Positions 26,701-34,576 are shown, counted from the stretch's first letter. The stretch is 64,000 nucleotides of DNA from Paramagnetospirillum marisnigri (GCF_001650715.1 NZ_LWQT01000088.1:205875-269874), one strand, 5' to 3'. Notes: a model not told the origin generated them from the sequence alone. Numbers and translations: made by a program.

Positions 26701-28706
26701 GTATCGGCCCCGGAGCCACCGGTGATGATGTCGGTGCCACTGCCGCCCGTGACGGTCAGGTTCTGGCTCGATCCGCTGGCGCTGATGGTGACGCCGCCGG
26801 TGGTGCCCGAGGCATCCACCGCGAACAGGCCGGTCGCGGTGGCATTGGCCCCCAGCACGGCGCCTTGGGTCCCGGTGGCGGCATCGAAGATCAGGGAATC
26901 GACGCCGGTGAACCCGGTGAAATCCGCGTCCACCAGATTGGTGGCGCTGGTCGAATGCAGCGCGGAGCCGCTCTGGGTCAGGGGGCCGGAGGCATTGGCC
27001 AGGGTCAGCGAGGCGGTGCCGGGGACCGTGCCGCCGTTGCCGTCGATGATGGTGTAGGCGAAGGCCACCGGGCCGTCGTAATTGGCGGTGGGGGTGAAGG
27101 TGAAGGTGCCGTCGTTGTTGTCCACCACCGTGCCGTGGTTGGAGGTGACGCCGGTCACGTCCAGGGCATCGTTGTCGGCGGGATCGTCGGCATTGGCCAG
27201 CAACGCCGCCTTGGTGATGATCTGGGCGACATTCTCGCTGCCGTTGGTCAGGGTGACGGCGCCGGAATTGATGGGCGCGTCGTTGACGGCGGCGATGCCC
27301 AGGGTGGCGGTTCCATCGGCATGGCCGCCCTTGCCGTCTTCCACCACATAGGTCAGGGCCACCGGGCCGTGAAAATCGGCGGCGGGGGTGAAGGTGTAGC
27401 TGCCATCCGGATTCTGGGTCAGGGTGCCGTGGGCGGGGTTGACCAGGGCAAGGTTCCGGACCGTCAGCGGATTGCCATCGGGGTCGGTGGCATTGGCCAG
27501 CAGTTGCGACGGGGTGATGATCCGCGCCGTATCCTCGGAGCCGGGCGACAGGGTTACATGATTGGTGGAAGGGTCACGGTTCTGCTGGGCGGGATTGGTA
27601 TTGCCGGTGCCCGTGTTACCCTGGCCGAAGCCGTTGCCGGTATTGCCCTGGCCGCCGGGACCGGTTCCACCGGTTCCGCCACCGCCGGTTCCTCCGGCGC
27701 CTACGCCATCGGCCGGGCCGGTCTTGGCGCCGCCATCATTGGCGGCGGCGATCTTGGGCAGGGGCGGCGGTTCAGCCGCGACCACCTGCTGCGGGCCGGC
27801 ATCCACCGGTCCGGTCTGCTGCGCCGCAGTCTGCGGGCCTTGGGCGGCGGCGGCCGGTTGGGCGGCGGCCGCTGGTTGGGCTGCCGCTGCCGCCGGTTGA
27901 GCTGCGGCGGCGGCCTGGGCATTGGCTCCGGCGGCGGCGCCTCCGGTTCCGGCAGGGGCGGCGGCGGGAGCGGCGGGCAGGGCGGGCGGCGTGGCGGGCG
28001 GCGGCGGCGGAGCGGGAATGCTGGCGGCCACCGAGGCTCCGGCATTGGACGCCACCGACCAGGATCCGCCCGAAGTGGCGCCGACGATACCCGACCCGGC
28101 GGCATTGATGGTGACGGCCTCGCCGCCGCCGGGGCGCGACACCGCGATCTCGCCGACGAAGTTGGAGCCGGGATCGGGCAACAGGGCCACCGAGGTATTG
28201 CCATCGGAGCCGACGGTTCCGGCCACGGTGGTGCCCCGGATGCCCATGGTCATCACCGGGGTGGCGATGCGGGCGGCGTCGGGCTGGGTCTTGGCGATGT
28301 CGCCGGACACGAAGCTGAAGCCGCCTTCGTCCACCTTGAAGCTTTCATGGCCGGTCTTGCTGGCGGGGTCGTAGGAGAATTCCTCCATGGACACCTTGCC
28401 CTTGTCTTTCAGGGCAAAGGTGGAGCGGTCGGCGAAGACCAGGGAAATCTGGGCGCCCGCATTGGTTTCGACCGTGTCGCCCTCGGTCACCGCCATCTCG
28501 GCCTTGGCCGGTATCTTCTGGCCATTGTGAATGACCCAGGCCTCGCCCTGGACGGTCACCACCTTGCCGATCACCTTGGTGGAGGCGGTGGGCTTGGCTT
28601 CGACCGGAGCAGAATCGGCGGCCTGGGCAAGCTGGGTGGGCGCACCATCGGCGACGGAGGTCGCGACGGACTTGGCGGGGGGTATGTTTGTCATTCTGAC
28701 ATCCAT
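20784..28706 (-). CDS. Giant FecR/cadherin-like/RTX/propeller-repeat type I secreted protein 2 (2640 aa)
   Basis: FecR-like domain at about residues 45-190 (VTEGDTVETNAGAQISLVF, TPVMTMGIRGTTVAG), paralogous to that of giant protein 1. Then an Ala/Pro/Gln and Gly-rich linker (225-369), two cadherin-like tandem repeats (382-574; NPDGSYTFTPAADFHGPV), RTX nonapeptides ([28 protein letters not shown]), seven FG-GAP/VCBS Asp-rich repeats (about 920-1240), another cadherin-like unit, seven copies of a DGGFVVTWQSNGQDG repeat (about 1672-2047), more RTX repeats and a C-terminal export region ending ALDNTAFHLAV. It lies 24 bp after hlyD of system 2, the expected exporter. It is probably a calcium-stiffened surface adhesin or matrix protein. 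Confidence 0.87.
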   Translation of the reverse strand: MDVRMTNIPPAKSVATSVADGAPTQLAQAADSAPVEAKPTASTKVIGKVVTVQGEAWVIHNGQKIPAKAEMAVTEGDTVETNAGAQISLVFADRSTFALKDKGKVSMEEFSYDPASKTGHESFKVDEGGFSFVSGDIAKTQPDAARIATPVMTMGIRGTTVAGTVGSDGNTSVALLPDPGSNFVGEIAVSRPGGGEAVTINAAGSGIVGATSGGSWSVASNAGASVAASIPAPPPPPATPPALPAAPAAAPAGTGGAAAGANAQAAAAAQPAAAAAQPAAAAQPAAAAQGPQTAAQQTGPVDAGPQQVVAAEPPPLPKIAAANDGGAKTGPADGVGAGGTGGGGTGGTGPGGQGNTGNGFGQGNTGTGNTNPAQQNRDPSTNHVTLSPGSEDTARIITPSQLLANATDPDGNPLTVRNLALVNPAHGTLTQNPDGSYTFTPAADFHGPVALTYVVEDGKGGHADGTATLGIAAVNDAPINSGAVTLTNGSENVAQIITKAALLANADDPADNDALDVTGVTSNHGTVVDNNDGTFTFTPTANYDGPVAFAYTIIDGNGGTVPGTASLTLANASGPLTQSGSALHSTSATNLVDADFTGFTGVDSLIFDAATGTQGAVLGANATATGLFAVDASGTTGGVTISASGSSQNLTVTGGSGTDIITGGSGADTITGGVGGDTLTGGSGSDIFIYTSPSQSLDAMGDRDKLMDFVTGTDHLRISLTGTHVDVSGFSVVGSYNAGQTAISSGGVLAGEGFYSTLDDAFYIYVTGGTANINATSDYVIGSATDINAADLDFEILGTAGTDTLVGGAGRDTLDGGLGGDTLTGGDGNDSVIGGMGTDIAIFSGNAANYSVISSSGTLTITALSGTDGTDTLTGIETLRFSDGDITVSSIAPVAHLTGTFAPSLMGTHVQAPSSSDSTGFAADFNGDGLTDIMFTNSVSGMVLGLNNGSGFGPSGFSYSTVSAHTGRYTVGDFDGDGDQDILTINTTSEVDTILTNNGSGTFTATANTIARTYAPYAAVGDVNNDGYDDILVLRSTGYAHELHLGGAGAVLTAGSTLTASGATSATFTDLDGDGDKDIVVGNWGGAAQVYMNDGTASGTFSLSQSLNVNGIAVPGDVGSTLEVHVGDFDNDGDTDVFLANRYTESMVYLNDGTGALTKQAAGYGASSGNQTIRSGGAVADVNNDGNLDIILATEGNDEILLGNGDGTFVMHGDTLDTSYNTDILAADFDKDGDVDFVDLSNNGANTKFYLNTMLTGPSYTENGAATPLFTGLSVTDADSASLASATISLTNFQSGDVLAFTDQNGITGSYNGTTGVLTLSGAATLANYQTAVTSITYANTNPAMSSDDREVSLTLSDGIFHTTALTQTIQVSVLDNTLTATGGVDTMDGGDGSNTYAVAPSTFAAGDSITDTGNDPGNVDILSLGTTGTVDLAAGTISGIEKIVMSASGNTAILGGGADPQQFTSIVGGAGTDTIALTDSGSHLDLTGISLTSIQTISLGAGVADSVAFDDISAPGAAMIVDGDAASGDNDAAIFYYQTQGGTLDISGVSTSYIESIVLQAADDVAANPAYTGLNLTFIGNNQGNSFIGGTGNDTMIGGSGADVAVFGGNAADHAFLASNGAIAVADLVGTNGTDSLKGIETLRFGDRDLTVSGGSANAETLVNTYATLDQKAPKITTLSDGGYVIAWQSNGQDGDSWGVYGQIFEANGNPRGTEFRLNSTVGGEESDVTLAATADGGFVATWLQWGSGGAGQDGSYGGVIARKFDSTGSPDSSEFIVNYTTSGDQSDGKALVLADGNMLFTYNVDDANYSGVRVRIFTAPNTATTASDVQVNQYTNQHQSESDAVQLVNGNVVIVWRSDTQDTGDSSRAVMGRLMTSSGTFLGDEFEIPSMVTGDQISPSVAALDNGGFVVVWTSANVDASNAVCGRVYDASGTAQGSQFTINTTTAGDQQSPQVTALEGGGFAVVWQDSTQDGSGNAVVARVFDASGNALGTEQLVNSTTSGNQESPAISALPDGGFVVTWQSNGQDGDLLGIYSRRFDANGFATEPLTLAGTALDDTLAVASGVGTVDLGAGADILAISGSATSNWITTVTGGAGNDSIAIGNGNLVIDGGADFDTASYITAATGITVTQSGTITLVDHGSSGVDQITNVEVLEATDHDDSIAFGGGTVTTVIAGAGNDTFSLAELPGSDLVIDASTNTTTALTMAITGRGAESVIRDMAWSGTNLAMTMQGGSTVTVQGAADITIGEGSQLQHVVAAGGASSAGVGYMVVGQAGDTTLTGNTGDDTLLWISGVVDMDGGATGTDTADFRHAATAVVADLSNGTATISGTTINLFDIDAVRGGSGDDTLIGGAGFNSFTGGDGNNTLDGTGGFSTASYADQLAGVTVDLGAGTATHGAYTDSLTYIRGAIGSDFADIITGGTNNDVIYGMGGADTLNGGAGTNTLDYSRDDAGVTVNLTSGTATDGGGSTDSFSNFTYLNGSSHADTITGGTGSESINAGSGNDTVIAGSGSNMVTGGLGDDLFMMHASGGVTTVTDYGTGSDSIGLSDAQFSFGSSGTLSASDYAESATAMSASSVDYGGGNTGSGIIAIDNGGSVELWHTTAMEAATTANSHQVATLSGVNTSALDNTAFHLAV
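22567..23690 (-). repeat. Seven-copy DGGFVVTW repeat array within giant protein 2
   Basis: Seven units of about 50 residues share the core aL-dGGfvVtW-s-gqdg---gvyGr-fda-G. The cores begin ITTLSDGGYVIAW, TLAATADGGFVATW, KALVLADGNMLFTY, DAVQLVNGNVVIVW, SVAALDNGGFVVVW, QVTALEGGGFAVVW and AISALPDGGFVVTW. The third and fourth copies are the most diverged. Unit length and strand pattern fit propeller blades. Confidence 0.75.
24996..25950 (-). repeat. Seven-copy FG-GAP/VCBS repeat array within giant protein 2
   Basis: Seven Asp-rich calcium-loop cores occur at about 45-residue spacing: ADFNGDGLTDI, GDFDGDGDQDI, GDVNNDGYDDI, TDLDGDGDKDI, GDFDNDGDTDV, ADVNNDGNLDI and ADFDKDGDVDF. Seven is the blade number of the integrin-alpha-type beta-propeller that such repeats form. 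Confidence 0.85.
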
Positions 28707-28730
28707 GGCTTAAACCCCAAGGCCCGTATT

Positions 28731-30134
28731 TCAGGGCGTCGTTCGTCCCGGCAGGGGCAAGTCCAGTCCACCGGGAAAGTTCAGTGTGAACGATTTCAGT
28801 GAAAAAATCATTTCATTCCGCAGCACAGGGTCGAGCACCATACGAAGGATGGACTTCCGACCCACCACGATGGAGGCGGTTCCCGCCATGCCGGATCGAA
28901 CCGGATAGGTATTGCCCTTGGCGTCGGTCAGCGCCCCCTTTTCGGAATGGATCAGCACCTTGTAATAGGTGGTGCTGGCATTGCCCCGGGTTTCCTCGAT
29001 GGAATCGGCGCCGACCATCATCACCCGACCATTGAGATGGCCGAAGCGGAACTGGTCATAGGCCGACAGGCGGATGGAGGCGGGCAGACCTTCACGCAGA
29101 TGGCCGATATCCTGGGGCGGCACCTTGACCTCCACCACCAGGGCGTCGTCCAGCGGCACGATGTCCATCAAGGTGTCGCCGGGCCGCGCCACTTGTCCCA
29201 CATTGGTAATGGCCGCCATTTTGACCACGCCCCGGACCGGTGAGCGCACCTCGGAGCGGGATTCGCGGTCGCTGGCCACTTCCATGGTGGCCCTCAGCGC
29301 CGCCAGTTCGGCCTCGACCTTGCCGATCTCGTCCAGCACCCCGGCGCGCCAGCCCGACTCGAATTCGGCCAGCTTGGCCTCGGCCTCGCGCGACTGGGCG
29401 CGCAGCCGGGCGATGGTATCGCGCGATGTGCTGACCTCGGTATCGAGCATCAGCACCTCGCGTTCCAGCTTGACGATCTCCTGGTTGCCCACCACCCCGG
29501 CCTCATAGGCCTTGCGCTTGATCTTCATCTCCTCGACGCCCTTGGCCTGGGCGCGGGTCAGGCCGGTGGACTTGGTCTCGATCTCGGTGACCTCGCGGCG
29601 GCGGCGCTCGATCTCGCGGGCGATGACATTGGCCTGCTCGGCCTTGTGGCCCAGGCGTTCCAGATGGGTGCTGATCTCGCGCCGACGAGTCTCGGCGTCG
29701 ATCTCCACCCCCTTGGGCCAGGCGATGTCGCGGGTACCGTCCAGGTCGGCCTTCAGGCGGGCGGCACGGGCCTGGAAGGCGGACCAGCGGGCGCGCTTGT
29801 CGGCAAGGTCGCCGGCGCCTTGCGAATTGATCAGGCGGACCAGCACATCGCCGACGCCGACGAAGGTACCCTCGTGGACCAGCACCTCCTGGATGGTGCC
29901 ACCCTCGAAATGCTGGACATGGCGAACCTGTCCCGAGGGCTCGATGCGGGCGGGGGCGGTCACCACCTCGTCCAGTTCCAGCAGGGCGGCGGCGCCCAGC
30001 ATCACGACGAAGGCGATTGTGGACCAGGCCAGCAGCCACGAGGCCGAGGGCGGCGTCAGCTTGGGCGCGATGCCGTGGATGGGGCTGCGGAAGGCGTCCA
30101 CCGCCTGCTCCTTTGGGTCGGGACGGCGAATCAT
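28731..30134 (-). CDS. HlyD-family membrane fusion protein (type I secretion system 2)
   Basis: 467 residues. Membrane helix SWLLAWSTIAFVVMLGAAAL, first lipoyl half SGQVRHVQHFEGGTIQEVLV, a long coiled coil at about 120-300, then SEVRSPVRGVVKMAAITNVG, the beta-barrel segment and the conserved C-terminal YPVRSGMAGTASIVVGRKSI. It overlaps the ABC gene by 4 nt (its ATG lies within the ABC stop region), giving coupled translation. It is longer in the coiled coil than the system 1 homologue, and the two are clearly different sequences, so the systems are not a recent duplication. Confidence 0.93.
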   Translation of the reverse strand: MIRRPDPKEQAVDAFRSPIHGIAPKLTPPSASWLLAWSTIAFVVMLGAAALLELDEVVTAPARIEPSGQVRHVQHFEGGTIQEVLVHEGTFVGVGDVLVRLINSQGAGDLADKRARWSAFQARAARLKADLDGTRDIAWPKGVEIDAETRRREISTHLERLGHKAEQANVIAREIERRRREVTEIETKSTGLTRAQAKGVEEMKIKRKAYEAGVVGNQEIVKLEREVLMLDTEVSTSRDTIARLRAQSREAEAKLAEFESGWRAGVLDEIGKVEAELAALRATMEVASDRESRSEVRSPVRGVVKMAAITNVGQVARPGDTLMDIVPLDDALVVEVKVPPQDIGHLREGLPASIRLSAYDQFRFGHLNGRVMMVGADSIEETRGNASTTYYKVLIHSEKGALTDAKGNTYPVRSGMAGTASIVVGRKSILRMVLDPVLRNEMIFSLKSFTLNFPGGLDLPLPGRTTP

Positions 30135-32152
30135 CGTCCGCCTCCCGGTTGCGGCTGGACGCGCTGGGTGATGCCCGCCACCTTGCCCCGGTCAAGCTGA
30201 ACCACCCGCTGGGCCAGGGCCACCACCGCCTGGCGATGGGAAATGACGATCAGGCTGCGCCGTCCCACGGCGCGATGGATACCGGCGATGGCCCGCTTCT
30301 CGGTGGCGTCGTCCATGGCGGCGGTGGGCTCGTCCAGGATGGTGACCGGCGCGGCCTTCAACAGGGCGCGGGCCAGGGCCACCATCTGGCGCTGGCCGCC
30401 CGACAGGTTGCGGCCGCCCTCCATCACCTCGAAGTCCAGCCCCATGCCCAGCGGCATGACGCCGCCCGCGCCCAGCGCGTTCATCATCTGCACCATATCC
30501 TCGTCGGACACGGTACCGTCGAAGGACAGGTTGGAGCGCAGGCTGCCGGAATAGAGCGGTGGTGTCTGGGGACACACGGCGATATGGCGGCGGAGATCGG
30601 CGGGGTCGATCAGGGAAATGTCGACGCCGTCCAGCATCACCCGGCCGCGCGCCGGGCGGATGACGCCGGTCAGCACCTTTTCCAGGGTGGTCTTGCCCGA
30701 TCCCGATGGTCCCACCACCGCCAGGCGGCCGCCCGCCTCCAGGACGAGGTCGATGCCGTCCAGCACCGGATGGGGCGAGCCGGGATAGCGGGCCTCGACG
30801 CCTTCCACCGCCATGGCCCCCGCCGCCACCGGCCGGTGGATCAGGGCGGTGCCCTCGGGGCGCTCGGTGGGGCGGCCGGTGACGCTTTTCAGCGCGTCCA
30901 GCGAGGCGATCGCCGACAGGGTCTGGGGCACCACCGACACCAGTTGCATGGTGGCGCCGGTGAAGCGGGTGGCCAGCATGGTGGCGGCCAGGATAACGCC
31001 CGCGCTCATGCCGCCGTCCACCGCCTTCCAGGCGCCCAGGCCCACCGCCAGCAGCATGGCGCCGTTCTGGGCCAGCATGGACAGGTTGCCGCGCGCCGCC
31101 GACAGGGTGCGGATGGCCCGGGCGGCGGCGGCGTAGAGCACGGTTCCGTGGCGGAAGCGGGCCTGGAGATAGGCTCCGGCGCCGACCCGGCGCACGGTCT
31201 CCGGGTCCATGAAGCTTTCCTGGGCCGCCTGGGCGCGGTTGGTGGCGGCCCGCGACAGCTCCTTGTAGAGCAGGCGCTGGCGGTGGATGGAGATCAGGGT
31301 GGCGGCCGCGATCAGCAGGTTCATGACCAGGATGGCCAGGGCGATCAGCGGATCGCACAGGAACAGGCCCAGCAGGAACAGCAGCATGAAGGGCAGGTCG
31401 GCCAGCAAGGACACCGCCGCCGCGCCGAAGCCGTCACGGATGGAATCGAAGTCCTGCAGCATGCGCATCAGGTGGCCGGACGGGGCCGAGGCGCCATCGA
31501 AGCGGGTTTCCAGGATGCGGCGGTGCATGTCCATGGCGAGGCGGACATTGCCCTCGTGCAGGGCGTCTTCCACGAACAGGGCGCGCAGGCGGCGGAATAC
31601 CTGCTCGAACAGGGCGGCGCCCAGGAACATCAGCGCCATGGCCACCAGGGAATCCAGCAAGCCGTGGGGCAGTACCCGGTCATAGACCTGGGCCGAGAAG
31701 ATCGGACCGGCGAGTGCAAGGACATTGGCCAGCATGCCCGCCAGTCCGGCGCGCACCACCATGGGCTTCCATGACGACAGCAAAGCGGGCCAGGAGGTGG
31801 GTAGCGCCTGGGCCTCGCGGTCCAGCCGTGGGCGTAGGAACAAGACGGTGGCGGGCTCGGCCTCGCGCGGGGCAAGGGTCAGGGCGCGGGGCTCGTCCGG
31901 TCCCAGGCTGACGCAGGGAAACAGGTCGGCTCCCAATGTGGCGGGGTTGATTCCCTGTTCCATATGGGCGGCGATGCCATAGCGCGACAGGGCGGCCAGC
32001 CAGGGACTGGCGGCGCCATCGGCTTCGGCCATGCGGTAGGAATCCTTGAGGGCGGTGGCGGCCACCGCGTGGCCCAGGCCCCGCAGGCAGGCGGAAATGG
32101 CCCTGGCCTCGGCCTCGATGATGGCGGCCTCAGCCTGTGGCGGGCGTGGCAT
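30131..32152 (-). CDS. Type I secretion ABC transporter permease/ATPase with N-terminal extra domain (system 2)
   Basis: 673 residues. An N-terminal domain of about 130 residues takes the place of a C39-like peptidase domain but shows no catalytic Cys-His arrangement, as in LapB/HlyB-type exporters. The membrane domain follows (MVVRAGLAGMLANVLALAGP; LLADLPFMLLFLLGLFLCDP), then the ATPase: Walker A GPSGSGKTT, Q-loop CPQTPPL, intact signature NLSGGQRQMVALARAL, Walker B VTILDEPTAAMDD and switch His in VISHRQA. It overlaps tolC by 23 nt and hlyD by 4 nt. It is expected to export giant protein 2, encoded at the end of the same run. Confidence 0.93.
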   Translation of the reverse strand: MPRPPQAEAAIIEAEARAISACLRGLGHAVAATALKDSYRMAEADGAASPWLAALSRYGIAAHMEQGINPATLGADLFPCVSLGPDEPRALTLAPREAEPATVLFLRPRLDREAQALPTSWPALLSSWKPMVVRAGLAGMLANVLALAGPIFSAQVYDRVLPHGLLDSLVAMALMFLGAALFEQVFRRLRALFVEDALHEGNVRLAMDMHRRILETRFDGASAPSGHLMRMLQDFDSIRDGFGAAAVSLLADLPFMLLFLLGLFLCDPLIALAILVMNLLIAAATLISIHRQRLLYKELSRAATNRAQAAQESFMDPETVRRVGAGAYLQARFRHGTVLYAAAARAIRTLSAARGNLSMLAQNGAMLLAVGLGAWKAVDGGMSAGVILAATMLATRFTGATMQLVSVVPQTLSAIASLDALKSVTGRPTERPEGTALIHRPVAAGAMAVEGVEARYPGSPHPVLDGIDLVLEAGGRLAVVGPSGSGKTTLEKVLTGVIRPARGRVMLDGVDISLIDPADLRRHIAVCPQTPPLYSGSLRSNLSFDGTVSDEDMVQMMNALGAGGVMPLGMGLDFEVMEGGRNLSGGQRQMVALARALLKAAPVTILDEPTAAMDDATEKRAIAGIHRAVGRRSLIVISHRQAVVALAQRVVQLDRGKVAGITQRVQPQPGGGR

Positions 32153-33785
32153 CGGCGGCGGGCTCGGGGAGGGGGCGCGACTCGGCGGGTGGTTCCGCCC
32201 TCGGCTCGGCCTTGGGCTCGGCTGGGGCGTCGGTGGAAGACTCGGACGGGACTTCCACCGCTGGCGGTTCGGGCGGCAGGGCTATGGGCTGGGCTTCGGG
32301 GGGCGGGGCCGGTGGAACCGTCGGAGCCGGTGGCGGGGAGGTCGCGGGCGCCGCCTCGGCCTCCTTTTCCTTGTCCTTGGGCTGGGACGGGTCGATGCCC
32401 ATGGCGGAGTTCAGCCGCGCCCGGGCGGCCTGGAGATCGGAATAGAGGATGAAGCGCCGCAGGGTGGACAGCATGCCCGCCGCCTCGGCCTTGATTTCCT
32501 CCATGGCGCTGCCGCTGCCCGCCTGCTTGGACTTGGACGCCAGACCGGAAATGCGGCGGTCGATGGCGGCCATCTGCTCGGTCAGGCGGTATTCCTTCAG
32601 GGAATGGCGATACTGGATGTCGGCCACATGCACCTGGGTCACCACCGCCATGCCTAAGGCCAGACGCCGCGCGCGGGTGACCTCGGCCACGTTCTTGGCC
32701 TGGCCGATGCGCTTTGGGGTGCTGATCATGTCGATCAGGTTCCAGGCCATGTGCAGGCCCGCATCGGCCCAGGCGTTGTATTTGATGAAGGTGCTGGAAT
32801 CGTAGTGGCCGCCCATGAAGGGGCCGATGCCGGGCAGGGATTTCAGCAGTTCGGTGCGGACATCCTTCACATCGATGCGGAACTGGGCTTCCTCGCTCCG
32901 GAGTTCCGGCCGGTTGGCCAGGGCGGTGATCTCCATGGCCTCGACGGCTTCCGCCGCCTCGACCACGTTGAGGAAGGAATCGTCCTTCAACTCCAGCAGC
33001 CGGTAGCCGGAGGCCGACGGAAGCCCCATCAGTCCCGCCAGTTCGGCCCGGGCGGGTGCGGTCTGGCGCTGCAGTTCGGCGATCTGGCGCATGGTGTCGA
33101 CGATGGCGCGCTGGTGAGCCAGCATCTGCATGGGGTCGCCGACCCGGTTGCGCTCGGCCTCCTCGGCATCGGCCACCGACTTGATCAGCCGTTGCTCCAG
33201 CGAGATGTACTTCTTTTCCGCGTACTCGTTGATCACGGCCTTCCAGTAAGCGGCCTGGACATCCTGGATCAGCAGATGCAGGGCGCGGCGGCGCTTTTCC
33301 ATCACCAGCTTGACCCGGTCTTCCTCCTGGTCCGAGCGCAGCATGGCGATGCCGAAATCCACCAGATTCCAGGTGGCGGTCAGGTCGCCGGTGCGGCTGA
33401 TCTGGTCCTCGCCCACGCTGAAATTGCCCATGGAACCGGTATTGGTGTCGCGCGACGCCGTCAGTTTCTTGGTGTTGCGCTTGGTCCAGCCGCCCTTCAG
33501 CGCCAGTTCCGGCAGCATGGCGAACTGGGACAGGTCGGCCTTGCCCGCCGCCAGCACCTCTTCCATTTCCTTGACGCGGGCATCCAGGTTGTTGGCCACC
33601 GCCAGGGCGATGGCGTCATCCACGGTCAGCGGCTTTTGCAGACGTTCCTGGGGCATGGCCTCGGCATGCCGGTTCAGCTCCTGACGGATTTCGCCAAGAT
33701 CGGGGGGCGTCACCGAGCAGCCCGACAGGGTGGCCAGGGCGGTAGTGGTGAGCGCCAGACGCTTCAGGATGCTGGAATTGGACAC
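32130..33785 (-). CDS. TolC-family outer membrane lipoprotein with Pro/Glu-rich tail (system 2)
   Basis: 551 residues if started at the GTG at 33785, which has GGAGG 5-6 nt upstream; an ATG at 33809 is the alternative. A lipoprotein signal (LALTTTALATLSGC) predicts acylation of the Cys. The body is an outer-membrane efflux (OEP/TolC) fold with two helical repeats (DAIALAVANNLDARVKEMEE). Unlike ordinary TolC, the last 75 or so residues are a low-complexity Pro/Ala/Glu tail (PPAPTVPPAPPPEAQP, PAEPKAEPRAEPPAE), likely a periplasmic extension. It is the first gene of the system 2 run. Confidence 0.88.
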   Translation of the reverse strand: MSNSSILKRLALTTTALATLSGCSVTPPDLGEIRQELNRHAEAMPQERLQKPLTVDDAIALAVANNLDARVKEMEEVLAAGKADLSQFAMLPELALKGGWTKRNTKKLTASRDTNTGSMGNFSVGEDQISRTGDLTATWNLVDFGIAMLRSDQEEDRVKLVMEKRRRALHLLIQDVQAAYWKAVINEYAEKKYISLEQRLIKSVADAEEAERNRVGDPMQMLAHQRAIVDTMRQIAELQRQTAPARAELAGLMGLPSASGYRLLELKDDSFLNVVEAAEAVEAMEITALANRPELRSEEAQFRIDVKDVRTELLKSLPGIGPFMGGHYDSSTFIKYNAWADAGLHMAWNLIDMISTPKRIGQAKNVAEVTRARRLALGMAVVTQVHVADIQYRHSLKEYRLTEQMAAIDRRISGLASKSKQAGSGSAMEEIKAEAAGMLSTLRRFILYSDLQAARARLNSAMGIDPSQPKDKEKEAEAAPATSPPPAPTVPPAPPPEAQPIALPPEPPAVEVPSESSTDAPAEPKAEPRAEPPAESRPLPEPAADATPATG

Positions 33786-33861
33786 GTCCCCTCCCTCAGG
33801 GGATTGCATTTGTAAGCCATTTCAGCATTTTGATGCGAGAGTCTGAAGTTCTGGTAAAGGA

Positions 33862-34365
33862 ATGTTCCAATTGAAGATCCTTTCATCCGACCGTCTGGCC
33901 GCCCTGGTCGCCGCCGCGGGAAGCGCGCCGCGTCGCCGCGCCCACCTCAACATCCATGACGACACCAATGAGCCCATCAACCGCCTGCTCATTGCCCTGG
34001 AGCCCGACACCTATATCCGGCCGCACCGCCATCCCGGCAAGTTCGAGATGTTCGTTCTGCTGGAAGGAACCGCCTCGCTGTTGTCCTTTGATGACCAGGG
34101 CAGGGTCGCCGAGCGGATCGAGGCGGGGGCGACCGGTCCGCGCATCGTCGAATTCCCGGCGGGAAGCTGGCATACGGTGGTGGCGGGCAAAAGCGGAGCG
34201 CTGATGCTGGAGGTCAAGGCCGGTCCCTATGCGCCAACGCCGGAATCCGACTTTGCCGCATGGGCGCCGCCGGAAGGGAGCGAACAGTCGGCGGCATGTC
34301 GCGACTGGCTGCGCTTCCAGGCAAGGCCAGGGGGTGCATGGATCGTGCAAGGAAAAGGACAGTAA
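33862..34365 (+). CDS. wbuC: WbuC-family cupin-fold metalloprotein
   Basis: 167 residues. The cupin signature is IRPHRHPGKFEMFVLLEGTA (His-x-His...Glu metal ligands), with the second cupin motif IVEFPAGSWHTVVAG supplying the third His. N-terminal RAHLNIHDDTNEPINRLLIA matches the WbuC group, small cupins found in O-antigen and capsule clusters whose reaction is not established. It starts 76 bp from the divergent tolC gene of system 2. The nearby heptose-phosphate and glycosyltransferase genes support a role in surface polysaccharide synthesis, though these lie more than 700 bp away on the other strand. Confidence 0.82.
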   Translation: MFQLKILSSDRLAALVAAAGSAPRRRAHLNIHDDTNEPINRLLIALEPDTYIRPHRHPGKFEMFVLLEGTASLLSFDDQGRVAERIEAGATGPRIVEFPAGSWHTVVAGKSGALMLEVKAGPYAPTPESDFAAWAPPEGSEQSAACRDWLRFQARPGGAWIVQGKGQ

Positions 34366-34576
34366 GTCTGGCAAAACTTTCATATGCATTTTCTTCTGGC
34401 CTGGGCGCCCCAAAAGTTACGCTGCAATGCAGCAAGGCAATGCTGTGGTGCGCTTTGTGCGGATTTCCAACCTTCCCCCTTTCATTGATGGCAATCCTGT
34501 CCTACTCTTGCAGGGCTGCTGGTCCCGGGCGGGTGGTCTGCGGGCTGTCGGCGATGGATTTCCACAGGAGGGATTA

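Noticed and set aside
25575..28802. Plus-strand frame of about 1075 codons opposite giant gene 2
   Set aside because: Its Gly/His/Val-rich text mirrors the repeat codons of the giant gene. It has no RBS or fold, and it crosses the FecR domain that is unmistakable on the minus strand.
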